Assembly: GCA_030427885.1 (NCBI GenBank)
Contig: JAUICM010000001.1
Location: forward strand, 620,001-684,000
Direction: 5' to 3'
Length of the DNA stretch: 64,000 bases
Origin: Rhodothermia bacterium
Lineage (GTDB): Bacteria; Bacteroidota; Rhodothermia; Balneolales; Balneolaceae
Part shown: positions 48,703 through 56,900 of the stretch, piece by piece
How the letters are laid out: every line of letters starts with the position of its first letter
Position numbering within the stretch: position 1 is the stretch's first letter
The notes under the pieces: generated by a model
Database searches by the model: none
What the model was told of the DNA's origin: nothing
The model's input: the letters and a program-made list of their open reading frames with translations, nothing else
Position numbers and translations under genes: made by a program

Positions 48703-50274
48703 ATGAGCATCAACGGAAAGAATCTGTTAGGAAACGAAGAATCATCAACGGGAGAGCATCACTTTAATGCGGTTGATCCTGCATCAGGAGAACAGCTTGA
48801 TATAACATTCACGGAGGCCACGGAAGAGGAAGTGGATCTGGCGGTTCAGAAAGCTGAACAAGCCTTCCCGGTGTATCCCAAACTCCCAAATAAGCAAAGG
48901 GCTGACTTCCTTGAAGCCATTGCTTTTGAACTGCTAGAGTCTGGCGATGAGCTCATTAAACGATGCATGTCCGAGACTGCCCTGCCCCAAGCACGCCTGA
49001 ATGGCGAACGCATTAGAACGGTGAATCAGCTCAAACTATTTGCTTCTGTGATCAGAGAAGGTTCGTGGGTGAACGCCCGGATCGATACCGCACAACCAGA
49101 CCGCACGCCCGTTCCAAAACCTGATATCCGGCAAATGCAACAACCATTGGGTGCTGTGGGGATATTCGGGGCCAGCAATTTTCCATTAGCCTTTTCGGTT
49201 GCAGGAGGTGACACCGCCTCTGCCCTTGCGGCCGGATGTCCTGTTGTGGTAAAAGCACATCCGCTTCATCCAGGAACCTCAGAACTGGTTGGCCGGGCGA
49301 TCCTGAAAGCCGCTAACGACACCGGAATGCCTGAAGGTGTATTTTCCCTCGTTCAGGGGACTTCAGTTGATGTAGGCATGGCTATTGTTACACATCCACT
49401 TATCACCGCCATTGGCTTTACTGGTTCTTTTAAAGGCGGAAAAGCGATCTTTGATGCGGCTAATCAACGCAAAGTACCTATACCGGTCTTTGCAGAGATG
49501 GGTAGTACCAACCCGGTATTTATCCTTCCCGGAGCCATTAGCGAACGTGGTGATTCCATCGCATCCGGTCTGGCTAATTCCGTAAATCTTGGAGTGGGGC
49601 AATTCTGTACCAATCCCGGCCTGTTGATCAGTCAGCATTCCGAATCTTCCGAAAAACTGGTAGCTGATCTGGCCGCCACTCTATCCGAGCAATCGGGTGG
49701 CACCATGCTTTCCTCCGGGATAAAGAACAGTTTTGATTCCGGTATTGCAGAGATCTCTGAGACTTTCGGAGTGGCTAAACTAACGCCCGGCAGGGAATCT
49801 TCTGGAAATACTGTGTCAGGCACCCTGTTCTCCACTGACGAAGAAACATTTCTTTCGAACCCAAGTCTTGCCGAAGAAGTTTTTGGTCCATCCAGTGTAC
49901 ATGTATCCGCGAGCTCCAAAGTCAAACTGCTTGAGATCGCCCGTTCACTGGAAGGTCACCTTACCGCTACCATCCATGGAACGGAAGCCGATCTGGAAGA
50001 ATATGCCGAGTTGGTTGTCATACTGGAACGCAAGGCAGGCCGATTGATCTTCAACGGATACCCCACCGGTGTGGAAGTGTGTCACTCCATGGTGCACGGA
50101 GGCCCCTTCCCTGCCACAACTGCTCCACAGAGCACCTCCGTCGGAACCTTAGCCATCCACCGCTTTACCCGTCCGGTCTGCTACCAGGATTTTCCGCATT
50201 CCTCTTTACCTGATGAGCTTAAGGATGAGAATCCTTTGGGTATTCACCGGATGGTGGATGGGGATTGGGAGTAA
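48703..50274 (+). CDS. 2-oxoglutarate semialdehyde dehydrogenase (NADP-type)
   Basis: Oxidises 2,5-dioxopentanoate to 2-oxoglutarate, the last Weimberg step. 523 residues from ATG 48703; a TTG at 48694 is possible but overlaps the previous gene. ALDH motifs: FGASNFPLAFSVAGGDTAS, KAHPLHPGTSELVG, GFTGSFKGGKA, the catalytic Glu in FAEMGSTNPVF, and the nucleophile Cys in VGQFCTNPG. The PTGVEVCHSMVHGGPFPATT segment is characteristic of the KGSADH III branch. Downstream is the cassette array; a minus-strand terminator lies at 50484. Confidence 0.9.
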   Translation: MSINGKNLLGNEESSTGEHHFNAVDPASGEQLDITFTEATEEEVDLAVQKAEQAFPVYPKLPNKQRADFLEAIAFELLESGDELIKRCMSETALPQARLNGERIRTVNQLKLFASVIREGSWVNARIDTAQPDRTPVPKPDIRQMQQPLGAVGIFGASNFPLAFSVAGGDTASALAAGCPVVVKAHPLHPGTSELVGRAILKAANDTGMPEGVFSLVQGTSVDVGMAIVTHPLITAIGFTGSFKGGKAIFDAANQRKVPIPVFAEMGSTNPVFILPGAISERGDSIASGLANSVNLGVGQFCTNPGLLISQHSESSEKLVADLAATLSEQSGGTMLSSGIKNSFDSGIAEISETFGVAKLTPGRESSGNTVSGTLFSTDEETFLSNPSLAEEVFGPSSVHVSASSKVKLLEIARSLEGHLTATIHGTEADLEEYAELVVILERKAGRLIFNGYPTGVEVCHSMVHGGPFPATTAPQSTSVGTLAIHRFTRPVCYQDFPHSSLPDELKDENPLGIHRMVDGDWE

Positions 50275-50454
50275 TGGATAACGACGGAGGACGGAGGCTA
50301 AGCCGGTGAAGCAGTTTTGATCCTGGATCCTTTCTTAGCTGAACCGAAGTAAGTAGCTTACTTTTCCCCATGGCATTGTAATTAATTTTCATACGTTTAT
50401 CTTATTTGACCTGCGAGCGGGTAGTAAGTCCTTACAAACTTTTTGGTGATTATA

Positions 50455-50468
50455 CGAACGAGCGTTCG
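50455..50468. promoter_or_regulatory. CGAACG-AG-CGTTCG palindrome
   Basis: Perfect 6-bp half-sites separated by 2 bp, in GC-richer DNA than its surroundings. This form is typical of operators for small dimeric repressors such as the TetR family. No regulator gene is adjacent; it could be the relic of one. Confidence 0.4.
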
Positions 50469-50478
50469 CCTAATTCCT

Positions 50479-50500
50479 AAAAAAGGGCTTCAGAAGCCCT
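50479..50500 (-). terminator. Orphan minus-strand terminator
   Basis: AGGGCTT (50484-50490), loop CAG, AAGCCCT (50494-50500), with a run of A on the left that becomes a U-run when read on the minus strand. No minus-strand gene lies to its right until 57 kb, so the gene it served may have been lost or displaced. Confidence 0.6.
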
Positions 50501-50579
50501 CAGATTGAGGTTGGTGGATATTATCCGAATTTTATCTTCCCTTTCCTGTTCCCCTAATACTATGTTATGTGGCTTATTA

Positions 50580-50798
50580 ATGAATACCCAAGTAGAAATA
50601 TTTGTACAGCTTTTAAATGAAGGCACGGAAGTCTGGAGACCAGTTAAAGCCGAATCGTTAGATAACGGCCTTTACAAGATTATTTCTGCCAACAAAAGTG
50701 ATGAAACTTGGGAGTTCAACAGTGGGGAAACAGTAAAGTGTAGCACTAAAGCTTTTGCGGAAGGTAATTCAGGGTTGGTTGCTTCTGAAAAAGCTTAG
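50580..50798 (+). CDS. Cassette 1 small SH3-like hypothetical protein
   Basis: 72 residues from ATG 50580, 15 bases after the cassette junction; the upstream frame crosses the junction and is not used. The sequence VEIFVQLLNEGTEVWRPVKA, then ETWEFNSGETVKCSTK and LVASEKA, resembles a small beta-barrel family often found as a single gene in integron cassettes and in planctomycete and proteobacterial genomes. No function is known. There is no signal peptide or membrane segment. The promoter is not obvious, as usual for cassettes. Confidence 0.72.
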   Translation: MNTQVEIFVQLLNEGTEVWRPVKAESLDNGLYKIISANKSDETWEFNSGETVKCSTKAFAEGNSGLVASEKA

Positions 50799-50803
50799 GC
50801 GCC

Positions 50804-50927
50804 ACATAACAAGCGTTTTAAGTCGGACGCAGGTAGGGTTCGCTGGAAAGCTTGTAGGCAATAAAATTATTCAGTTACTTTAACAAAAACCGAAAACCTG
50901 CGCCGCTTAAACGCCGGGTCGTTATAC
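50804..50927 (+). other. attC1
   Basis: R'' ACATAAC (50804-50810) and R' GTTATAC (50921-50927). The arms GCGTTTTAAGTCGGACGCAG and CTGCGCCGCTTAAACGC pair with three unpaired extra bases (T, T, A) on one side, matching the extrahelical bases that make attC recombination strand-specific. Length 124 bp. Confidence 0.85.
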
Positions 50928-50938
50928 AACCTTTTTCT

Positions 50939-51277
50939 ATGAATAAATATCAGGTCATGCTTAGAGGTGAAAACTTCTTACTCGATTTCGTGGATAAGGA
51001 AAAAAAGTGTGGGTTCTACACCACCATTTGGGTCGAGGCGAATGATCCTGAAGAAGCAGAATTGAACGCCGTTGCCAAAGTAAAAGAACAAAAAGATTTA
51101 AGTAATGGTCTTTTAAATGATTCTGATGATCCGCCAATGATTTATCTTGAGGAAATCCATCAATTAGAATCTGATGAAGAATTACAAAAAAATAGTGGAA
51201 GAACCTTTTTTGTAGAAACTGACGATAAAGAAGTTAAATACTATATTAGAAAACGCTGGTGGCAGTTTTGGAAATAA
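50939..51277 (+). CDS. Cassette 2 hypothetical protein
   Basis: 112 residues starting 18 bases after the junction. NKYQVMLRGENFLLDFVDKE, GFYTTIWVEANDPEEAELNA, DDPPMIYLEEIHQLE and a Trp-rich basic end (YYIRKRWWQFWK). This arrangement (GENFLL, GFYTT-VEA-PEEAE, PPMIYLEEI) is a recurrent cassette-encoded family in integrons of Gammaproteobacteria, of unknown function; recollection, not a search. It has no signal peptide. Two Trp-rich turns at the C-terminus suggest membrane-surface or partner contacts. Confidence 0.72.
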   Translation: MNKYQVMLRGENFLLDFVDKEKKCGFYTTIWVEANDPEEAELNAVAKVKEQKDLSNGLLNDSDDPPMIYLEEIHQLESDEELQKNSGRTFFVETDDKEVKYYIRKRWWQFWK

Positions 51278-51284
51278 TCCGGTT

Positions 51285-51410
51285 GTATAACAAGCGTTTT
51301 AAGTCGGACTCGGGTAGTGGCTCCGCATAATTTAATTTTAGCTAAATAATAAATTTGGTTACTTCAACAAAAACTGAGACCTGCGCTGCTTAAAAGCGGG
51401 GTCGTTATGC
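51285..51410 (+). other. attC2
   Basis: R'' GTATAAC (51285-51291), R' GTTATGC (51404-51410), 126 bp. It shares CAAGCGTTTTAAGTCGGAC with attC1 on the left and GGGTCGTTAT on the right, while the central spacer differs. The two sites belong to one attC family. Confidence 0.85.
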
Positions 51411-51425
51411 GGTTTACAAAACTAA

Positions 51426-51803
51426 ATGAGCAAGAAATCAGAAAATATCAGCTTCGTCCATTCCTTTTTGAATAATAGAGAAGTTTTCTTTGGAGCTATT
51501 TCTGATTATGGGATTTTCAAAAAAGATGAATTTCATAAATACACCAAGGCAATCAGTGAATTAAATGAAACCGAGCTATCAGTTGATGAAAGGTATAAGA
51601 TCGCAATTACAATTTGGGAAGTGAGTTTTAAAATAGAAAGGTTTTTAGGTTCCCATTTTGCCTCAGATGTACCTTGGTCTTTTGAAAATTTGGATGAAGA
51701 CGATCCAAGACAAATAGGTGAACTGATTTTCTACACAGCCAATTGGTTTTCATACAATAAGCCAATGGAAAAGGATCATCTTACAATAGGGTCTTGGAAA
51801 TAG
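51426..51803 (+). CDS. Cassette 3 protein, possible immunity-protein-like
   Basis: 125 residues, starting 21 bases after the junction. FVHSFLNNREVFFGAISDYG, YKIAITIWEVSFKIERFLGS, and HFASDVPWSFENLDEDDP. The layout (aromatic N-terminus, a central amphipathic helix, then HF..D...ENLDEDD) weakly resembles the Imm41 immunity family of polymorphic-toxin systems. No toxin gene is adjacent. The resemblance is from memory and needs a profile search. No signal peptide, so it is cytoplasmic. Confidence 0.6.
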   Translation: MSKKSENISFVHSFLNNREVFFGAISDYGIFKKDEFHKYTKAISELNETELSVDERYKIAITIWEVSFKIERFLGSHFASDVPWSFENLDEDDPRQIGELIFYTANWFSYNKPMEKDHLTIGSWK

Positions 51804-51817
51804 AAATATCCTTAACC

Positions 51818-51856
51818 TCATAGCAAACGTTTCAAGCGGACGCCGGGGCGTTATAG
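51818..51856 (+). other. attC3, collapsed site
   Basis: Starts as a degenerate left arm (CATAGCAAACGTTTCAAGCG, parallel to CATAACAAGCGTTTTAAG of attC1) and runs directly into the right-end pattern GGGGCGTTATAG. About 85 bp of spacer and arm present in its siblings is missing. It would probably not fold into a functional attC. Confidence 0.7.
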
Positions 51857-51973
51857 TGCATCACCTGATCTTGCAAGTTGTGCTAAAGTACTGTTGTGGT
51901 TTCGAAGACCCTTCAGAATGGGGAAATCCTTGAAATCAGCATCAACAATGTGTGCAATAGCGGACCGCTCTTG
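51851..51973 (-). pseudogene. Possible 3' remnant of an unidentified minus-strand gene
   Basis: On the minus strand, 40 codons and a stop read a plausible protein C-terminus: SAIAHIVDADFKDFPILKGL then RNHNSTLAQLARSGDAL. An upstream stop and an adjacent frame with similarly protein-like sequence suggest a frameshift. Its stop codon coincides with the first three bases after the array's last junction. I do not recognise it. The rest of 51974-52068 holds nothing I can identify. Confidence 0.3.
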
Positions 51974-52068
51974 CTACCGATCCTGAAGTACTGTGTTTTA
52001 TCCTTCGAAAATACTACTATCTAAGATATGAGCGGAACCACTAACCCACTGAGCAAACCAGAGATACC

Positions 52069-52434
52069 ATGAAAGATACCAGTCACCACGATGAACGCAT
52101 TGCCAATATGTCTTTTGCATCGGTATATCCTCACTATGTAAGTAAAGTGGAGAAAAAGGGGAAAACAAAAGAAGAGTTGCACCAGGTCATAAACTGGCTG
52201 ACGGGATTTACTGATAAAGACCTGGACCATCTGATTGCAGATAAAGTTACTTTCGAAGTGTTTTTTAAAAAAGCCAAACTCAATCCCAATGCTCATTTGA
52301 TAAAAGGGGTTATTTGTGGATACCGTGTGGAGGAAATTGAAAATCCCCTTACCCAAAAAACCCGTTACCTCGATAAGCTGGTGGATGAACTGGCCAAAGG
52401 GAAAAAAATGGAGAGTATTTTGAGAAGCAGTTGA
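52069..52434 (+). CDS. DUF2200-family protein
   Basis: 121 residues. [60 protein letters not shown], and [11 protein letters not shown]-type end ([20 protein letters not shown]) match the DUF2200 family, small soluble bacterial proteins with a helical fold and no known role. It lies right of the cassette array and 55 bp upstream of the GH43 gene. No attC-like palindrome follows it, so it is not itself a recognisable cassette. Confidence 0.85.
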   Translation: MKDTSHHDERIANMSFASVYPHYVSKVEKKGKTKEELHQVINWLTGFTDKDLDHLIADKVTFEVFFKKAKLNPNAHLIKGVICGYRVEEIENPLTQKTRYLDKLVDELAKGKKMESILRSS

Positions 52435-52489
52435 GGGAGCATACAATTATAATGAGCACATATCGCGTGAATTAACAAGGTAGAACTAC

Positions 52490-53869
52490 ATGATGAGTAA
52501 AAAGATATTTATGATAAGCTTCATAGTTATGATGACAATGACTATGAATTACTCTTCGAACGCACAAACCGTGCAGCAGCGTCCCATCTTCCAGACAAAA
52601 TATACTGCTGATCCCGCTCCCCTTGTGCATAACGACACTGTATTCGTGTATACCGGTCATGATGAAGACGATGCTATGGGATTTAAAATGTACGACTGGT
52701 TGCTTTATTATTCGACCGATATGGTAAACTGGACCGAGTACGGAGTGGTGGCTACGCTAGATAACTTCGATTGGGTTCCCCAGCGTAACGGGGCCTGGGC
52801 TGCACAGGCTGTTGAGCGCAACGGGAAATTTTACCTGTACTGCCCAGTACCCGGTGGCGTTGGCATCGGGGTATTGGTGACTGATAGTCCATACGGGCCT
52901 TTCAAGGATCCTGTTGGTGGCCCGCTCATTCAAAACAGTCCTCACGACATTGACCCTACCGTTCTGATCGACGATGACGGGCAGGCGTACATGTACTGGG
53001 GAAACCCAAAAGTCTACTACGTAAAGCTGAACAAGGATATGATCTCTTATTCAGGGGAGATCGTACAGGAACCTACCACACCGGATAATTACCAGGAAGG
53101 GCCATGGGTGTGGAAACGAAATGAACATTACTATCTGGCTTATGCCTCCACCTGTTGCCCGGAAGGAATCGGATATGCTATGAGCGATTCCCCTACAGGC
53201 CCATGGGAATACAAAGGTATGATTGTCGATGCTTTGGAAAAGACCAGGGGTAATCACCCCGGAATTATTGAATTCAAGGGAAAATCATATGTGTTCGGGC
53301 ATAGTTACGACCAGCTTAAACAAACAACGACAAAATTCTATGAACGCCGTTCGGTGGATATGGATGAAATGGTATACAATCCCGACGGCACCATCCAAAA
53401 CAGGGATTACTGGTCGGTTGAAGGACCAGATCAGGTTGGTACCCTGAATCCATTCAACCGTGTGGAAGCAGAAACCATGGCCTGGAGCGAAGGGCTCAAA
53501 ACCCGCTTTGAAACGGAGTGGGAAGGTGATTTCGATTGGGCCCGGGGCGAAAGAATTGCTGATCGTTTATTTCTTACTGATATAAATCACGGTGATTTCA
53601 CCAAAGTACGGGGCGTTGATTTTGCTGATGGTGCTGAATCGGTTGAAGTAAGTGTATCACCCATTTATGGGGGCATGATTGAAATTCGTGCTGATAAAAA
53701 AGACGGACCTTTGATTGCAAAAGTTGAAATAAATGGTGAAAGACAAGAAGGCATCTGGAGTACATTATCAGTACCTGTAAGTACAAACATTAAAGGAGTT
53801 CACGATGTGTATTTTGTCTTCAGAGGCGAAAAAGATCTATTCTATTTTGACTGGTGGAAGTTTAATTGA
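52490..53869 (+). CDS. Exported GH43 glycosidase with C-terminal CBM6-like domain
   Basis: 459 residues; signal peptide (FMISFIVMMTMTMNYSSNA-QT). Five-bladed beta-propeller with the GH43 triad: catalytic base Asp in YTADPAPLVHNDT, pKa-modulating Asp in PHDIDPTVLIDDDG and general acid Glu in YQEGPWVWKRNEHYYLAY. From about residue 320 a beta-sandwich (NRVEAETMAWSEGLKTRFET; VSPIYGGMIEIRADKKDGPL) looks like CBM6. Likely an arabinofuranosidase or xylosidase acting on hemicellulose or pectin side chains. Its neighbour is GH127. Confidence 0.87.
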   Translation: MMSKKIFMISFIVMMTMTMNYSSNAQTVQQRPIFQTKYTADPAPLVHNDTVFVYTGHDEDDAMGFKMYDWLLYYSTDMVNWTEYGVVATLDNFDWVPQRNGAWAAQAVERNGKFYLYCPVPGGVGIGVLVTDSPYGPFKDPVGGPLIQNSPHDIDPTVLIDDDGQAYMYWGNPKVYYVKLNKDMISYSGEIVQEPTTPDNYQEGPWVWKRNEHYYLAYASTCCPEGIGYAMSDSPTGPWEYKGMIVDALEKTRGNHPGIIEFKGKSYVFGHSYDQLKQTTTKFYERRSVDMDEMVYNPDGTIQNRDYWSVEGPDQVGTLNPFNRVEAETMAWSEGLKTRFETEWEGDFDWARGERIADRLFLTDINHGDFTKVRGVDFADGAESVEVSVSPIYGGMIEIRADKKDGPLIAKVEINGERQEGIWSTLSVPVSTNIKGVHDVYFVFRGEKDLFYFDWWKFN

Positions 53870-53941
53870 TAAAACATTTGAAATGATAATTAATACTCCA
53901 TTAGTCAGTATTCTGAGAGTTCAAAAACATTAATTCAGCAC

Positions 53942-56900
53942 ATGAAAACCACTATCCTGATCATAAGCTTTATCGTTATTTTTGTAAGCTTACTCTCCCA
54001 TGCTCTTCATGCCCAAAGTGGTGATCAGATCTTAGACGGGATCGGCGAAACCGGACTTACAGCACGATATACCTTTAATGAAAATGTGAAAGACTGGTCG
54101 CGTAATAATTTGCATGGCAGCATTCAGGGTTCTTACGAGTTTGTGAGCGACCGTTTATTTAATTCTGTTCTGGGAATATCTGACGAAAGTGAAACATATA
54201 TCACTCTGCCCGGGGAGGTTTTAAAAGGTCAGGAATCTCTTAGTATTTCTGCATGGGTTTTTCCCGCATCTGACAACAACAACCAATATGTTTTTGATTT
54301 CGGCACTTTTCCCTCCTCTCATTTTTTTATCTCTCCTTCCGGTACCAGGGGCGAGAAGGGTTTAACTGCACAGATAGTAAACGGATCTGAAAATCATTCT
54401 GTCCGGGGACCTTCAATGAATATGTTCCAATGGAATCATATTGCTATTGTTATTGACGCCCCATCTAAAACTCTTCGTTTATATCTGAACGGGGATCTCA
54501 TAGATGAAGTATCAGGAGTATCTCTCGCTTTAAATGAGTTGTTCGAAAATGCAGGGAAGAACAAACTATACATTGGCAGATCCATTGCTCCGGATTTCAC
54601 CAGACTTAATGCCCGTTTGTATGATTTCAGGGTCTACCGGATTCCCCTGAGTTCAGATCAGATTTCCAATATAAGAATGAACGCGTTGCAGGAAGGTCTT
54701 GCCCAGGCTCAGAAACGAAGAGAAGCAGAACAACGTCTCCCTGAATTTCCGGTTTCTGAATCTCAGCTCTATAATAAATTCCTGCTTAGTGTACCTGATG
54801 TTGAAGTTGAAACCACTGTTGGACATCTGCCACGATTGCCACGTTATATTCAGGGTGTCTACCGGGATAATATTGACGGACCGGATGTTCGTGTGATCTG
54901 GCCTGCTCCTGAAAATAACAGCCTGGTTCTGAAATCTGGAACTTACACCGTTACAGGTACTGTCCCGGGAAGCGATCTCCAGCCAAAAGCTATCGTGACC
55001 ATAAAACCGGCAGCTCCCCCTGTTGCCCCCGGCCGCACACTGGAACCCTTTGAACTGGATCAGGTTAGCTTAGATCCTGATGAATATGGAAATAAGACGA
55101 AATTCATCGAGAACCGCGATAAGTTCATCAATGGTCTGGCAAGTTCAAATCCTGATAATTTCCTCTACATGTTTCGAAATGCTTTTGGACAGGAACAACC
55201 TGACGGGGCTGAAGCTCTGGGTGGATGGGATAGCCAGGAAACTAAACTACGCGGACATGCCACCGGACATTATCTCACGGCTCTTGCCCAATCGTATGGT
55301 AGTCTCAGCTACGATCCAACGTTACGGAAAGACTTTGCCCAAAAGATGGATTACATGGTGGAAAAGCTGTACAACCTGTCTCAGCTATCGGGTAAAGCAA
55401 GAACGCCCGGAGGTAAATTTGTATCTGACCCCACCGCCGTACCACCCGGACCCGGGAAAATAGATTATAGTTCTGACCTGAGTGAAGATGGAATTCGCAC
55501 AGATTATGAAAACTGGGGAGAAGGATTTATAAGTGCGTATCCACCTGATCAGTTTATCATGCTGGAACAAGGAGCCCGCTATGGAACGGATGAGACCCGG
55601 ATCTGGGCCCCTTATTATACTTTACATAAGATCCTGGCCGGATTGATGGATGTCTATGAGGTCACAGGAAATAAGAAAGCCCTGAAAACCGTAAAAGGCA
55701 TGGGTAACTGGGTTCATGCCCGCCTCAGCGAGGTTTCTAATGACTCCCTCCTGAGTATGTGGAACCGTTATATTGCCGGTGAATTCGGGGGAATGAATGA
55801 AGCAATGGCCCGGCTTTCAAGGATCACCGGAGAACCAAAATACCTTGAAACAGCTCGTTTGTTTGATAACATCAGGATGTTCTTTGGGGGTGTTGACCGT
55901 TCCCACGGGCTGGCTAAAAATGTAGATATGATCCGCGGCCTTCATTCCAATCAACACATTCCCCAGATCATGGGAGCCCTGGAGATATACCGGGATTCAG
56001 AATCTCCGGAATACTACAGAATAGCAGATAACTTCTGGACCAAGGCAACAGGTGATTATATGTACAGCATCGGTGGAGTTGCCGGTGCCCGTACACCAAA
56101 TAATGCGGAATGCTTTGTAGCTCAGCCTGCCACCTTATATGAAAACGGGTTTTCAGCCGGCGGACAAAATGAAACCTGTGCTACTTACAACATGCTCAAG
56201 TTGACCCGTAATCTGTTCCTCTATAATCCGGATGCAAAGCTCATGGATTACTACGAGCGAAGTCTGTATAACCATATTCTGGCCTCAGTTGCAAAAGACA
56301 GTCCTGCCAACACCTATCATGTTCCGCTTCGACCGGGCTCAGTTAAGCAATTTGAAAATGCTGATATGAGCGGGTTCACCTGCTGCAACGGAACGGCCCT
56401 TGAAAGCAGCACTAAGCTCCAGAACTCGATCTATTTCAAGAGTGCGGATAACCAGACCCTGTATGTGAATCTTTTTGTGTCCTCTACCCTGCACTGGTCC
56501 GATCGTGATATTACTATTTCACAGGTCACCTCCTTTCCAAAAGAAGACCACAGCAAACTGATCATTAATGGTGATGGTGATTTTGATATGCAGATCCGGG
56601 TACCAAAATGGGCTACAGGTGGATTCATCGTAAAAATTAATGGCATAATACAAGATCTGAACTCGAGCCCGGGAAGTTATCTCAGCCTCAAGCGAAATTG
56701 GGAAAATGGCGATTCAGTAGAAATTAAAATGCCTTTTGAGTTTCGCCTGGAACCGGTGATGGATCAGCAAAATATAGCGAGCTTATTTTATGGACCAATC
56801 TTACTGGCTGCACAAGAACCCGAAGCCCGTGTTGAATGGCGTAAAGTCACACTCAATGCCAAAGATCTGAGCCGATCAATATCCGGCGATCCGTCGCAAT

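Larger units (their letters stand above)
50275..50563. other. Intergenic stretch left of the cassette array
   Basis: No convincing gene. It contains an operator-like palindrome (50455-50468), a hairpin with an A-run on its left (50479-50500) and AT-rich sequence up to the first cassette junction. This is where an attI site and integrase would be expected. I see no integrase fragment; a short minus-strand frame beginning MKINYNAMGKSKLL is unrecognised. Confidence 0.5.
50564..51856 (+). mobile_element. Integron-type cassette array lacking an integrase (CALIN)
   Basis: Three cassettes in one orientation with junctions at G50564-TTATGT, G50921-TTATAC, G51404-TTATGC and G51850-TTATAG. Each has one small gene and ends in an attC-like palindrome. 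Predicted circular forms check out: cassette 1 starts TTATGT and its R'' core is ACATAAC; cassette 2 starts TTATAC and its R'' core is GTATAAC, both exact reverse complements after adding the G. Cassette 3 starts TTATGC and its collapsed site has TCATAGC in place of GCATAAC. No intI is present in the window. Confidence 0.85.

Noticed and set aside
50275-50563. Integrase (intI) or attI remnant next to the array
   Set aside because: No tyrosine-recombinase motif in any frame; only short unrecognised frames, a palindrome and a hairpin were found.
52069-52434. DUF2200 gene as a fourth integron cassette
   Set aside because: No attC-like palindrome follows the gene and the bases after 51856 do not form a matching core.
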